The notes: generated by a model not told the origin, from the sequence alone. Positions 20,789 through 29,873 are shown, counted from the first letter of the stretch. The stretch is DNA of 64,000 nt from Thauera sedimentorum (GCF_014489115.1 NZ_JACTAH010000002.1:62001-126000), one strand, 5' to 3'. Numbers and translations are program-made.

Positions 20789-23521
20789 TCAGTGCGCCTC
20801 ATCCCAGTTCGCCCCCGCGCCCACCTCCACCAGCAGCGGCACCTTGAGTGCGGCCACGCCGCCCATCAGCGCGGGCAGCTCCTGGCGGATCAGGTCGAGT
20901 TCGGCGTCCGGCACTTCCAGCACCAGTTCGTCGTGCACCTGCAGGATCAGGCGCGATTGCAGCCGCTTGTCCTTCAGCCAGGCACTGGTGGCGATCATCG
21001 CCTTCTTGATCAGGTCGGCGGCGGTGCCTTGCATGGGCGCATTGATCGCCGCGCGCTCGGCGGCCTGGCGACGGCCGGCCTGGCTGGCGCGGATCTCGGG
21101 CAGGTAGAGGCGGCGGCCGAAGACGGTTTCGACGTAGCCGCGCTCGCGCGCTTCCGCGCGGGTGCGGTCCATGTAGGCGGCCACGCCGGGATAGCGGGCA
21201 AAGTAGCGGTCGATCCAGCCCTGGGCGGCGGCGCGGTCGATGCCGAGGTTCTTGGCCAGACCGTGGGCGCTCATGCCGTAGATGAGGCCGAAGTTGATCA
21301 CCTTGGCGTAGCGGCGCTGCTCGCTGCTGACTTCTGCTGGCGTGCTGCCGAAGACCTCGGCGGCGGTAGCGCGGTGCACGTCCTCGCCGTGAGCGAAGGC
21401 CTCCAGCAGGCGGGCGTCGTCCGACAGATGGGCCATGATGCGCAGCTCGATCTGCGAGTAGTCGGCCGAGACGATGTGGTGGCCACGCGGGGCGATGAAG
21501 GCCGCGCGGATGCGCCGGCCCTCGGCGGTGCGGATGGGGATGTTCTGCAGGTTGGGTTCCGAGCTGGCGAGCCGGCCGGTGACCGCGGTGGCCTGCGAAA
21601 AGCTGGTGTGCACCCGGCCGGTCTTCGCATTGACCATGCGTGGCAGCTTGTCGGCGTAGGTGCTCTTCAACTTGGCCAGGCCGCGGTGCTCGAGCAGCAG
21701 CTTGGGCAGGGGGTAGTCCTCGGCGAGCTTCTCCAGCACCTCCTCGTCGGTGGAGGGCTGGCCGGTGGCGGTCTTCTTGACCACCGGCAGGCCGAGCTTG
21801 CCGAAGAGGATTTCACCCAGTTGCTTGGGCGAACCCAGGTTGAAGGGCTGGCCGGCGAGTTCGTGCGCTTCGCGTTCCAGCTCGTGCAGGCGGCGGCCGA
21901 GTTCCTCGCTGTGGCCGGCCAGCAGGAAGGGGTCGATCAGCACGCCGTTGCATTCCATCTCCAGCAGCACGGCGAGCGTGGGCAGCTCGATGTCGCGGTA
22001 GAGCGCCGCCAGGCGCGCTTCGCGTTCGACCTGCGGCCACAGCTTGCGGTGCAGGCGCAGGGTGACGTCGGCATCCTCGGCGGCGTACTCGGTGGCGCGC
22101 TCCACCGCTACTTCATCGAAGCCGATCTGCTTGGCGCCCTTGCCGCACACCTCGGTGTAGGGAATGGTGGTCAGCCCCAGGTGGCGCCTGGCGAGCGAAT
22201 CCATGTCGTGCGACTTGTCGGACTCCAGCACATAGGACTGCAGCAGGGTGTCGTGGGCGATGCCACCCAGATGGATGCCGTGGTTGGCCAGCACGTGAGC
22301 GTCGTACTTGAGGTTCTGGCCGACCTTGGGCTTGGCGTCGGACTCCAGCCAGGGCTTCAACTTGGCGAGCACCTCGTCCAGCGGCAGCTGCTCGGGCGCC
22401 TCGGCGCCGCGGTGGGCCAGCGGCAGGTAGGCGGCCTCGCCCGGCACGATGGAGAAGGACATGCCGACCAGGCGTGCGGCCATCGGGTCCAGGCTGGTGG
22501 TTTCGGTGTCGAAGGCGGTGAGCTCGGCGGCGTCGATCTTAGCCAGCCAGGCGTCGAAGGTGGGCCAGTCGAGGATGGTCGTGTAGTGGCGTTCTGTAGG
22601 AGCGGGCTCGCCCGCGATTTCGTCGGCCGGTGCCGGATCGGCGTCGCGTATCGCGGCCAAGGCCGCTCCTACAGGGGCGCCGTCCAGGTCCTTCAGCCAG
22701 GTGCGGAACTCGAAGCGCTCGTACAAGGCGCGCAGCGCCGCCTTGTCGTCCTCGCGCGCGGGCAGGTCTTCCAGTTGCACCGGCAGTTCGACATCGGTGG
22801 CCACGGTGACCAGCTTGCGCCCCAGCGGCAGGAAGTCCAGATGCCGGCGCAGGTTCTCGCCGACCTTGCCCCCGACCTTGTCGGCGTTGGCAACCAGATC
22901 GTCCAGGGTGCCGTATTCGGTGAGCCACTTCACCGCGGTCTTGGGGCCGCATTTTTCCACCCCGGGCACGTTGTCCACGGTGTCGCCGACCAGCGCCAGG
23001 TAGTCCACGATGCGCTCGGGCGGCACGCCGAACTTGGCGGTCACGCCGGCTTCGTCCAGCACCTCCTCGTTCATGGTGTTTACCCAGCGCACGCCGGGGC
23101 GCACCAGCTGGGTAAGGTCCTTGTCGCCGGTGGAGATCACCACCTGCCAGCCGCGCTCGGCGGCCTGGCGGGTGAGCGTGCCGATCACGTCGTCGGCCTC
23201 CACCCCTTCCACCGACAGCAGCGGCCAGCCTTCGGCCTGTACCGCCTGGTGCAGCGGCTCGATCTGCGCGCGCAGGTCGTCCGGCATCGGCGGACGGTGG
23301 GACTTGTATTCCGGATACCAGTCGTCGCGGAAGGTCTTTCCCTTGGCGTCGAACACGCAGGCGCGATATTCGGCGGCGTACTCGGCTTCCAGTCGGCGCA
23401 GCATGGAGAGCACGCCGCGGATCGCCCCGGTGGGTTCGCCCGCGCCGTTGCGCAGGTCCGGCAGGGCGTGGAAGGCGCGGTACAGGTAGCTGGAACCGTC
23501 GACGAGCAGCAGCGTGGGCAT
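20789..23521 (-). CDS. polA: DNA polymerase I, with an in-frame palindromic repeat
   Basis: The 910-residue protein starts at 23521 (MPTLLLVDGSSYLYRAFHAL), the standard PolA N-terminus; upstream in-frame codons are not family-like. Domains in order: 5' nuclease (1 to about 280), 3'-5' exonuclease with an intact DTET motif, and polymerase with motif A DYSQIELRIMAHLS, motif B RRYAKVINFGLIYG and motif C VHDELVLEV. Residues about 284-309, the linker between the two nuclease domains, are encoded by a GTAGGAGCGG-type repeat (22596-22672) and read PVGAALAAIRDADPAPADE. Expressed divergently from the LOG-family gene. Confidence 0.96.
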   Translation of the reverse strand: MPTLLLVDGSSYLYRAFHALPDLRNGAGEPTGAIRGVLSMLRRLEAEYAAEYRACVFDAKGKTFRDDWYPEYKSHRPPMPDDLRAQIEPLHQAVQAEGWPLLSVEGVEADDVIGTLTRQAAERGWQVVISTGDKDLTQLVRPGVRWVNTMNEEVLDEAGVTAKFGVPPERIVDYLALVGDTVDNVPGVEKCGPKTAVKWLTEYGTLDDLVANADKVGGKVGENLRRHLDFLPLGRKLVTVATDVELPVQLEDLPAREDDKAALRALYERFEFRTWLKDLDGAPVGAALAAIRDADPAPADEIAGEPAPTERHYTTILDWPTFDAWLAKIDAAELTAFDTETTSLDPMAARLVGMSFSIVPGEAAYLPLAHRGAEAPEQLPLDEVLAKLKPWLESDAKPKVGQNLKYDAHVLANHGIHLGGIAHDTLLQSYVLESDKSHDMDSLARRHLGLTTIPYTEVCGKGAKQIGFDEVAVERATEYAAEDADVTLRLHRKLWPQVEREARLAALYRDIELPTLAVLLEMECNGVLIDPFLLAGHSEELGRRLHELEREAHELAGQPFNLGSPKQLGEILFGKLGLPVVKKTATGQPSTDEEVLEKLAEDYPLPKLLLEHRGLAKLKSTYADKLPRMVNAKTGRVHTSFSQATAVTGRLASSEPNLQNIPIRTAEGRRIRAAFIAPRGHHIVSADYSQIELRIMAHLSDDARLLEAFAHGEDVHRATAAEVFGSTPAEVSSEQRRYAKVINFGLIYGMSAHGLAKNLGIDRAAAQGWIDRYFARYPGVAAYMDRTRAEARERGYVETVFGRRLYLPEIRASQAGRRQAAERAAINAPMQGTAADLIKKAMIATSAWLKDKRLQSRLILQVHDELVLEVPDAELDLIRQELPALMGGVAALKVPLLVEVGAGANWDEAH
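22596..22672. repeat. REP-like palindrome pair inside polA
   Basis: Two inverted 23-bp arms, GTAGGAGCGG...CCGCGAT at 22596-22618 and its complement-type ATCGCGG...GCTCCTAC at 22650-22672, separated by 31 bp. It is the same unit as at 24356, 29071 and 56747. The insertion keeps the polA frame open and encodes an Ala/Pro-rich linker. Confidence 0.9.
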
Positions 23522-23636
23522 GGCGGATGGGCGGGCAGAACGGAGGAAGGAACGAATGGTACCGCGCCCGCGCTCTGGGTTATCGTTTACGTCTTTCCCA
23601 AGAACGGCCCAGAGCCCTTCCACAACCGGCCCTTCC

Positions 23637-24359
23637 ATGACAGCAAAAGACAAACTCCCGCACGGCGTCGCCAGCGCGGCGCCGCGCTTCAATGCGCGCG
23701 AATCCTGGCGCATCTTCGGCATCATGGCCGAGTTCGTCGAAGCCACCGAACGGCTCAACGCCATCCGCCCGGCGGTGTCGATCTTCGGCAGCGCCCGCAT
23801 CCCGCCGGACCACATGTACTACATGCTCACCGAGAAGATCGCCCGCCAGCTCTCGGACGCCGGCTTCTCGGTGATCTCCGGCGGCGGCCCGGGCATCATG
23901 GAGGCGGCCAACAAGGGCGCCTATTTCGGCAAGAGCCCGTCGATCGGGCTCAACATCCAGCTGCCGCACGAGCAGGCCGCCAACCCCTACCAGGACATCT
24001 CGCAGACCTTCCAGCACTTCTTCGCGCGCAAGTTCATGTTCGTGAAGTTCGCCGCCGCCTATGTGGTGATGCCCGGCGGCTTCGGCACGCTGGACGAACT
24101 GCTGGAGGCGATGACGCTGATCCAGACCCACAAGAGCCGCAAGATTCCCATCATCCTGGTGCACGGCCCGTTCTGGAAAGGACTGCTCGACTGGTTCCGC
24201 GACCGCCTGGTGAGCGAGCGCATGATCAACCCGGAAGATCTCGACCTGGTCCAGGTGATCGACAAGCCGGAAGAGGTGGTCGAAGCGATCTTCAAGCACT
24301 ACGAGACGCGCGGCTTCCTGCCGCTGCCCGAAGAACACGAGCTGATGCTTAACCTGTAG
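23637..24359 (+). CDS. LOG-family (TIGR00730-type) Rossmann nucleotide hydrolase
   Basis: A 240-residue protein with the two diagnostic motifs of the LOG/PpnN family, GGGPGIMEAANKGA and PGGFGTLDELLEA. Such enzymes cleave nucleoside 5'-monophosphates to base and ribose 5-phosphate; annotation as lysine decarboxylase is a known historical error. The start at 23637 (MTAKDKLPHG) follows a 115-bp divergent interval shared with polA. The stop codon TAG is itself part of the GTAGGAGCGG repeat beginning at 24356, so the repeat fixes the C-terminus (MLNL). Confidence 0.85.
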   Translation: MTAKDKLPHGVASAAPRFNARESWRIFGIMAEFVEATERLNAIRPAVSIFGSARIPPDHMYYMLTEKIARQLSDAGFSVISGGGPGIMEAANKGAYFGKSPSIGLNIQLPHEQAANPYQDISQTFQHFFARKFMFVKFAAAYVVMPGGFGTLDELLEAMTLIQTHKSRKIPIILVHGPFWKGLLDWFRDRLVSERMINPEDLDLVQVIDKPEEVVEAIFKHYETRGFLPLPEEHELMLNL

Positions 24360-24427
24360 GAGCGGCCTTGGCCGCGATGCATCCTGCGAGGAAACAAGCG
24401 CAGCATCGCGGGCAAGCCCGCTCCTAC
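24356..24427. repeat. REP-like palindrome pair
   Basis: Arms GTAGGAGCGG...CCGCGAT (24356-24378) and ATCGCGG...GCTCCTAC (24405-24427) facing each other across 26 bp. The first arm overlaps the stop codon of the LOG-family gene. Confidence 0.9.
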
Positions 24428-24519
24428 CTGAGCCGTCGGCGGTTCAGGCCTTCCGCCCCGGCCGGATTCCGCGGGGGCACATCCGGGCTACAATCGCATT
24501 ACCCTGCGGAGAACCCATC

Positions 24520-24849
24520 ATGCATCGCAAACTGCTCATCCTTGCTCTGGCCTGCGCCCTGCCGGCCTTCGCCCAGCAACCCGCCAACCTGGAACCCCTG
24601 CCGGAGCCCCCGCCCCCGCCGCCGGGCATGGCCGGGGACGATTTCGAGCCCGAGGTCACCATCGTCAAGCGCGGCGAGGACACCGTGGAGGAGTACCGCA
24701 TCCGCGGCCGCCTCTACATGATGAAGGTCACCCCGCCGCACGGCACGCCCTACTACCTGATCGATCAGCGCGGCAACGGCCAGTTCGTGCGCGCCCAGGA
24801 GGCGGTGCCCACGCTGTCGGTGCCGATGTGGGTCATTCACAGTTGGTGA
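24520..24849 (+). CDS. DUF2782-family small exported protein
   Basis: A 109-residue protein with a signal peptide (MHRKLLILALACALPAFAQ), a proline-rich stretch and then EPEVTIVKRGEDTVEEYRIRG and PPHGTPYYLIDQ, which I recognise as the DUF2782 family. Betaproteobacteria commonly carry it next to polA and thrB, as here. The function is unknown; it is presumably periplasmic. A TACAAT hexamer at 24489-24494 may be its -10 element. Confidence 0.7.
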   Translation: MHRKLLILALACALPAFAQQPANLEPLPEPPPPPPGMAGDDFEPEVTIVKRGEDTVEEYRIRGRLYMMKVTPPHGTPYYLIDQRGNGQFVRAQEAVPTLSVPMWVIHSW

Positions 24850-24880
24850 GCTGAAGCGCGCTGGAGCAGGTACGATCACT

Positions 24881-24971
24881 CCCTCCCCTTCAAGGGGAGG
24901 GCCGGGGTGGGGATGGGTGGTCTTATGGCGCCTGCTACCCCATCCCGTCCTTGCCCTTGAAGGAAAAGGGA
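24881..24971. repeat. inverted pair of CCCTCCCCTTCAAGGG-type repeats
   Basis: CCCTCCCCTTCAAGGGGAGG with a GGGGTGGGGATGGG tail (24881-24917) is answered by a degenerate reverse copy, CCCCATCCCGTCC...CCCTTGAAGG (about 24939-24971). It fills most of the gap before thrB. A short relative occurs at 10882-10902. Confidence 0.6.
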
Positions 24972-25002
24972 GCTGTCAACCAGCGCCGCACGTCGAGCAT
25001 TC

Positions 25003-25953
25003 ATGTCCGTCTTCACTCCCGTCACCTCAGAAGCTCTCGCCGACTGGCTGCGCCGTTACGCCATCGGCCGTCTGGCGCAGCTGCAGGGCATCTCTGCCGG
25101 CGTGCAGAACAGCAACTTCTTCGTCACCACCACGCTCGGCCGCTACGTGCTGACGCTGTTCGAGACCATCCCGCGCGCCGAGCTGCCCTTCTACCTGCAC
25201 CTGATGGCGCATCTCGCCCGCCACGGCCTGCCGGTGCCTGCGCCGATCGCCGACCGCGACAACGAATACCTCGGCACGCTCTCCGGCAAGCCCGCGGTAC
25301 TGGTCGCACGCCTCACCGGCCAGTCCGACATGACGCCCGCGCCGGCGCGCTGCGCACGCGTCGGCGCCATGCTCGCCGGCCTGCACCTCGCCGGCCTGTC
25401 CTACGGTCGCCGCCAGGACAACCCGCGCGGCGCGGCGTGGCGTAGCGCCACCGCCGCCCAGGTTCGCCCCTTCCTGCCGGCCGACGAGCAGGGCCTGCTC
25501 GATGCCGAGCTCGCCTTCCAGGCAGCCGCCGCCGGCGAGGAACTGCCCGAAGGCGTGATCCACGCCGACCTCTTCCGCGACAACATCCTGTGGGACGGCG
25601 AGCACATCGGCGGGGTGATCGACTTCTATTTCGCCGGCGTGGATGCGCTGCTGTTCGACGTGGCGGTCACCGTGAACGACTGGTGCACGCTGCCCGGCGG
25701 CGAGCTGGACGAGACGCGCACCCGCGCCCTGCTCGACGCCTACCACGCCGAACGCCCGTTCACCGCCGCCGAACGCAAGGCCTGGCCGGCGATGCTGCGC
25801 GCCGCCGCCCTGCGCTTCTGGCTGTCGCGCGCCGCCGACTTCCACCTGCCGCGCGAGGGCGAACTGGTGCTGGTCAAGGACCCCAACGAATACCGCGACA
25901 TCCTGCGCCTGCGCGCCCGCGCGGTGCCGCCGCTGGTGGAGGCGGGCCGATGA
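25003..25953 (+). CDS. thrB: homoserine kinase (aminoglycoside-phosphotransferase fold)
   Basis: A 316-residue homoserine kinase of the APH-fold ThrB type found in pseudomonads and betaproteobacteria, unrelated to the GHMP-type ThrB of E. coli. It phosphorylates L-homoserine in threonine synthesis. Visible are GVQNSNFFV and TLFETI in the N-lobe, the catalytic loop GVIHADLFRDNIL and metal site GVIDFYFAG. The stop overlaps the next start by 4 bp (ATGA). Confidence 0.92.
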   Translation: MSVFTPVTSEALADWLRRYAIGRLAQLQGISAGVQNSNFFVTTTLGRYVLTLFETIPRAELPFYLHLMAHLARHGLPVPAPIADRDNEYLGTLSGKPAVLVARLTGQSDMTPAPARCARVGAMLAGLHLAGLSYGRRQDNPRGAAWRSATAAQVRPFLPADEQGLLDAELAFQAAAAGEELPEGVIHADLFRDNILWDGEHIGGVIDFYFAGVDALLFDVAVTVNDWCTLPGGELDETRTRALLDAYHAERPFTAAERKAWPAMLRAAALRFWLSRAADFHLPREGELVLVKDPNEYRDILRLRARAVPPLVEAGR

Positions 25954-26723
25954 ACGCCACCCCGCAGCCGATGCGCTTCGGCACTGTCGAACCGGCACAC
26001 ACCCTGCAATGGCTGGCCGCCGGCTGGCGGGTCTTTCTCGCCAACCCCGGCATCTGGATCGCCCAGACGGTGATCCTGATCGCCATCCTCGCCGCGCTCG
26101 GCTTCGTGCCGCTGCTCGGCTGGGCGGCCGCGCCGGTCGCGCTGCCCATGCTTGCCGCCGGCATGCTGGCCGGCGTGGAGGCCCTGCGCCGCGATGAGGC
26201 GCTGCGGGTGGACCATCTCTTCGAAGGCCTGCGTCGCCGCACCGGCGAGCTGCTGCTGCTCGGCGCCTGCCATCTGGCCGGCGCACTGGCCGCCGCGCTG
26301 ATCGCGGCCGTGGTCGGCGGCAGCGCGGTGCTTACCGGCATGCTGATCGGCGCACTGGCCGGAGCCGGCGTGGCCGCGGGCGGCGTGATGTTCGGCGTCC
26401 TGGTGTTCACCGTGCTGTGGACCCTGCTGATCATGGCCCTGTGCTTCGCCCCGGCGCTGGTGCTGCTCGACGGCGTGCCGCCGCTCGAAGCGATGAAGCT
26501 GTCGGCTCGCGCCTGCTTCGCCAACCTGCTCACCTTCATCGTGCTCGCCGCCATGCTCTACGTGCTGGTATGGATCGCCATGCTGCCGGCGGGCCTGGGC
26601 ATGCTGGTACTGGTGCCGGTCATTGCCGGCACGCTGCATGCGGCCTGGGTGCAGGTGTTCAAGCCGCCGCTGGCCCTGCCCTCCCCCGACGACAAACCGG
26701 AAAATCCCGTCGATGCAAGCTAG
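25950..26723 (+). CDS. BPSS1780-type multi-pass membrane protein
   Basis: A 257-residue membrane protein with about six hydrophobic helices (for example TVILIAILAALGFVPLL and LLTFIVLAAMLYVLVW). Its N-terminus (PAHTLQWLAAGWRVFLANPG) matches what I know of the BPSS1780 membrane family, which sits after thrB in many betaproteobacteria. No function is established. It overlaps thrB by 4 bp and the next, related gene by 11 bp. Confidence 0.7.
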   Translation: MNATPQPMRFGTVEPAHTLQWLAAGWRVFLANPGIWIAQTVILIAILAALGFVPLLGWAAAPVALPMLAAGMLAGVEALRRDEALRVDHLFEGLRRRTGELLLLGACHLAGALAAALIAAVVGGSAVLTGMLIGALAGAGVAAGGVMFGVLVFTVLWTLLIMALCFAPALVLLDGVPPLEAMKLSARACFANLLTFIVLAAMLYVLVWIAMLPAGLGMLVLVPVIAGTLHAAWVQVFKPPLALPSPDDKPENPVDAS

Positions 26724-27516
26724 ACAACTTCCCATGCACCGCGGCTGGTCCTGGCTGACCGAAGGCCTGCAGCTGTGGCGCCGCAACCCTGCCTTGATGA
26801 CCTTCCTGGCCTTCGGCTACCTGCTCACCCTGGTGGTGATCAGCATCTTCCCGCTGATCGGCCAGCCGATCGCCTCGCTGCTGATGCCGGTGCTCTCGCT
26901 CGGCGTGCTCAACGGCTGCCGCTCGATCGACGAGGGTCGAAAGGCGGGGCCCGACATCCTCTTCTCCGGCTTTCGCGCCAACATCGCCGCACTGGTGACC
27001 ATAGGCGGCATCTACCTGATCGCCAGCCTGCTGGTGCTGGTGCTGACCATGGCGGCCGACGGCGGCACACTGCTCAAGGTGATGGGCGGCGGCAAGCTCG
27101 ACCCGGAAGCCGCCCAGGCTCCCGGCTTCACCCTCGCCCTGCTGCTCGCGGTGGTGCTGTCGACGCCGGTCATGATGGCCTACTGGTTCGCCCCGCTGCT
27201 CGCCGGCTGGTGGAAGCTGCCGGCGCCCAAGGCCATGTTCTTCAGCTTCTTCGCCTGCCTGCGCAACTGGCGCCCCTTCCTCGCCTACGCCATCGCGCTG
27301 ATGCTGTTCGGCGCCATCCTGCCGGGCGTGGTGATCGGCGTGGTCGGCCTGGTGGTGCCGCTGCTGGCCACCGTGCTCACCTTCCTGGTGCCGCTGGTGC
27401 TGGTGCCGACCATCTTCGCCAGCTTCTACATCAACGCGCGCGACGTGTTCGGCATCCCGGGGGCGGTGGTGCATTCCGCGCCGCTGATCGTCGACGACAA
27501 CGATGCCCACGACTGA
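26713..27516 (+). CDS. second BPSS1780-type membrane protein
   Basis: A 267-residue polytopic protein starting at 26713, inside the end of the previous gene. The N-terminus RGWSWLTEGLQLWRRNPALM parallels the GW...NPG motif of its neighbour, so the two are probably paralogues that may pair. About six helices. The C-terminus (VVHSAPLIVDDNDAHD) is cytoplasmic-looking and overlaps nadD by 14 bp. The tight packing argues for one thrB-to-rlmH transcript. Confidence 0.68.
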   Translation: MQARQLPMHRGWSWLTEGLQLWRRNPALMTFLAFGYLLTLVVISIFPLIGQPIASLLMPVLSLGVLNGCRSIDEGRKAGPDILFSGFRANIAALVTIGGIYLIASLLVLVLTMAADGGTLLKVMGGGKLDPEAAQAPGFTLALLLAVVLSTPVMMAYWFAPLLAGWWKLPAPKAMFFSFFACLRNWRPFLAYAIALMLFGAILPGVVIGVVGLVVPLLATVLTFLVPLVLVPTIFASFYINARDVFGIPGAVVHSAPLIVDDNDAHD

Positions 27517-28180
27517 GGCCGGCCCACTCGGCCTGCTGGGCGGCACCTTCGACCCCATCCACCTCGGCCACCTGCGCCTGGCCGAAGAGGCGCGCGAGGC
27601 GCTCGGCCTGGCGCGGGTACGCCTGATCCCCGCCGGCCAGCCGCCGCACCGCGACACCCCGCTGAGCAGCAGCGCCGACCGCCTGGCCATGGCCCGTCTG
27701 GCGGCAGCCGGCAACCCGGCCCTGGAGGTGGACGACGGCGAGATCCGCGCCGCCACGCGCAGCTACACCGTGCTCACGCTGGAACGCCTGCGCGCCGAGC
27801 TCGGCCCGGAGCGGCCGCTGGTGCTCATCCTCGGCGCCGACGCCTTCCAGGGTCTGCCCACCTGGCACCGCTGGCAGGAGCTCTTTGCGCTCACCCACAT
27901 CGCGGTCGCCAACCGCCCCGGCTACGCACCGCATGGCCGGCGCTGGCCCGGCGTGCTGTCGCCCGAGCTGGACGAAACCTGCGCCGGGCGGATGAGCACC
28001 GATCCGGCACGCATCGCCGCGGCGCCGGCGGGCCTGGTGATTCCCTTCGACATGACCCCGCTGGACATCTCCGCCTCACTGGTTCGCGACCTGCTCGCCG
28101 GCGGTCACAGCGCCCGTTATTTGCTCCCCGATTCGGTTCTCGACTATATTGGGCTGCACCACCTCTACCGCCCCAACTGA
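27503..28180 (+). CDS. nadD: nicotinate-nucleotide adenylyltransferase
   Basis: Adenylates nicotinate mononucleotide in NAD synthesis. The 225-residue protein has GLLGGTFDPIHLGHLRLAEE (the HxGH adenylyltransferase motif) and PAGQPPHRD, with ISASLVRDLLA near the C-terminus, where the second nucleotide-binding ISxTxxR motif has Ala in place of Thr. The start overlaps the membrane-protein gene by 14 bp and the stop shares an A with rsfS (TGATG). The nadD-rsfS-rlmH order is widely conserved. Confidence 0.95.
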   Translation: MPTTEAGPLGLLGGTFDPIHLGHLRLAEEAREALGLARVRLIPAGQPPHRDTPLSSSADRLAMARLAAAGNPALEVDDGEIRAATRSYTVLTLERLRAELGPERPLVLILGADAFQGLPTWHRWQELFALTHIAVANRPGYAPHGRRWPGVLSPELDETCAGRMSTDPARIAAAPAGLVIPFDMTPLDISASLVRDLLAGGHSARYLLPDSVLDYIGLHHLYRPN

Positions 28181-28545
28181 TGGAACCAAGCACCCTGCAG
28201 AATGTGGTCGTCGATGCCCTCGAGGACATCAAGGCCAAGGACATCGAAGTCATCGACACGTCCCGACTCACCGCCCTGTTCGACCGCATCGTGATCGCCA
28301 GCGCCGACTCCAACCGGCAGACGCGCGCACTGGCGCGCAACGTCCAGGAGAAGGTGAAGGAGGCCGGCGGCGAGGTGGTCAGCGTGGAAGGCGAGGAGAC
28401 CGGCGAATGGGTGCTGGTCGACCTCGGCGACATCGTGGTGCACATCATGCAGCCGGCCATCCGCAGCTACTACAACCTGGAAGAGCTCTGGGCTCACAAC
28501 CCGCCCACCCCGGCCCGCCGCAAGGCCGGCGCCGCGGCCGACTGA
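28180..28545 (+). CDS. rsfS: ribosomal silencing factor
   Basis: Binds ribosomal protein L14 and blocks subunit joining in slow growth. The 121-residue protein contains [37 protein letters not shown] and [18 protein letters not shown], all standard for the family. A basic Ala-rich tail ([11 protein letters not shown]) ends it. It is coupled to nadD by a one-base overlap. Confidence 0.95.
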   Translation: MEPSTLQNVVVDALEDIKAKDIEVIDTSRLTALFDRIVIASADSNRQTRALARNVQEKVKEAGGEVVSVEGEETGEWVLVDLGDIVVHIMQPAIRSYYNLEELWAHNPPTPARRKAGAAAD

Positions 28546-28552
28546 CGCACGC

Positions 28553-29023
28553 GTGAAGCTGCTGCTGGTTGCGGTGGGCCACCGCATGCCCGGCTGGGTG
28601 GCCGCCGGCTTCGACGAGTTCGCCCGCCGCATGCCGCGCGAACTGCCGTTGCAGCTGATCGAGGTGAAGGCCGAGCCGCGCACCACCGGCAAGACCGTGG
28701 AGGCCATGATGGCCGCCGAAGCGGCACGCATCGAGGCCGCCCTGCCGCCGCGCTGCCGACGGGTGATCCTCGACGAACGCGGCGCCGACCTCACCACCCG
28801 CAAGCTGGCCGACCGTCTGGAGCACTGGCAGACCGAGGGCCGCGACGTGGCATTGATCGTCGGCGGCCCCGATGGCCTGGCCCCGGCGCTCAAGGCCAGC
28901 GCCGACGAGACCATGCGCCTGACCAGCCTCACGCTGCCGCACGCCCTGGTACGCCCGCTGCTCGCCGAGGCCCTGTACCGCGCGTGGAGCGTGCTGAAGA
29001 ACCATCCCTATCACCGCGAGTGA
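28553..29023 (+). CDS. rlmH: 23S rRNA pseudouridine-1915 N3-methyltransferase
   Basis: SPOUT-class methyltransferase of 156 residues acting on helix 69 of assembled 70S ribosomes. It starts with GTG at 28553 ([16 protein letters not shown]), 7 bp after rsfS. The SAM-binding knot is [16 protein letters not shown] and the C-terminus [14 protein letters not shown] is diagnostic. Confidence 0.95.
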   Translation: MKLLLVAVGHRMPGWVAAGFDEFARRMPRELPLQLIEVKAEPRTTGKTVEAMMAAEAARIEAALPPRCRRVILDERGADLTTRKLADRLEHWQTEGRDVALIVGGPDGLAPALKASADETMRLTSLTLPHALVRPLLAEALYRAWSVLKNHPYHRE

Positions 29024-29070
29024 TCGCAGCCGAGCCGCTCGTACCCCCTCCAGGCTGTGGTTTCGCGCCT

Positions 29071-29142
29071 GTAGGAGCGGCCTTGGCCGCGATGCGGCGA
29101 TTGTTCCATCCCAGGCCGCATCGCGGCCAAGGCCGCTCCTAC
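29071..29142. repeat. REP-like palindrome pair
   Basis: Perfectly matching 23-bp arms at 29071-29093 and 29120-29142 (GTAGGAGCGGCCTTGGCCGC core), separated by 26 bp, in the rlmH-maf interval. This is the best-conserved copy in the window. Confidence 0.92.
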
Positions 29143-29249
29143 CAAAGCCTGGCCGGTTCGGGTTGCACGCTCCCGGGCGCGCTCATCATGCCGCCCGAAC
29201 TGCGCGAAAGCGCTAGAATGCGACGTTATTCCACCAACACATTCCCGTC

Positions 29250-29873
29250 ATGAGTGCCGCCCAGCCCCGCATCTATCTCGCTTCGCGCAGTCCGCGCCGG
29301 CGGGAACTGCTGCGCCAGATCGGCGTGCGTTTCGACGTGCTTGCCTTCCGCGGCGGCGAGCGGGGCGAGGATGCCGACGTGGATGAAACGCCTATCGACG
29401 GCGAGGCCGCCGAGCGCTATGTCGAACGCCTGGCGCTGACCAAGGCGGAAGCCGGCATGCGCCGCCTGGTCTGGCGCCACCTGCCACGCCAGCCGGTGCT
29501 GGCAGCCGACACCACCCTGGAAGTCGACGGCCACATCATCGGCAAGCCGGAGAGCCCGGAAGATGCGGTAGCCATCCTGCGCAGCCTGTCGGCACGCACC
29601 CATCGGGTACTGACCGCGGTGGCAGTGAGCGACGGCGAGCGCACGCGCAGCGCGCTGAGCATCAGCGAAGTGCGTTTCCGCGCCATCGAGGACGGCGAAC
29701 TCCACCGCTACGTGGCCACCGGCGAACCGCTGGACAAGGCCGGGGCCTACGGCATCCAGGGGCGCGCCGCGGTGTTCGTGGAGCGTATTTCCGGCAGCTA
29801 CACCGGCATCATGGGCCTGCCGCTGTACGAAACCGCGCAGCTCCTCCAGGGCTTCGGTTACTCTTGCCTGTAG
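29250..29873 (+). CDS. maf: Maf-family nucleoside triphosphate pyrophosphatase
   Basis: A 207-residue house-cleaning nucleotide pyrophosphatase (dTTP/UTP type, YhdE-like). Signatures are YLASRSPRRRELLRQIG, VLAADTTLEVDGHIIGKP and KAGAYGIQGRAAVFVERISG. A TAGAAT hexamer at 29214-29219, 31 bp upstream, is a likely -10. It is separated from rlmH by the repeat and so is probably transcribed independently. Confidence 0.92.
   Translation: MSAAQPRIYLASRSPRRRELLRQIGVRFDVLAFRGGERGEDADVDETPIDGEAAERYVERLALTKAEAGMRRLVWRHLPRQPVLAADTTLEVDGHIIGKPESPEDAVAILRSLSARTHRVLTAVAVSDGERTRSALSISEVRFRAIEDGELHRYVATGEPLDKAGAYGIQGRAAVFVERISGSYTGIMGLPLYETAQLLQGFGYSCL

Noticed and set aside
20645..24352. Very long plus-strand open frame (over 1200 codons) across the polA region
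   Set aside because: It is antisense to polA and then in a different frame from the LOG gene; long shadow frames are expected in GC-rich DNA and the translation resembles no family.
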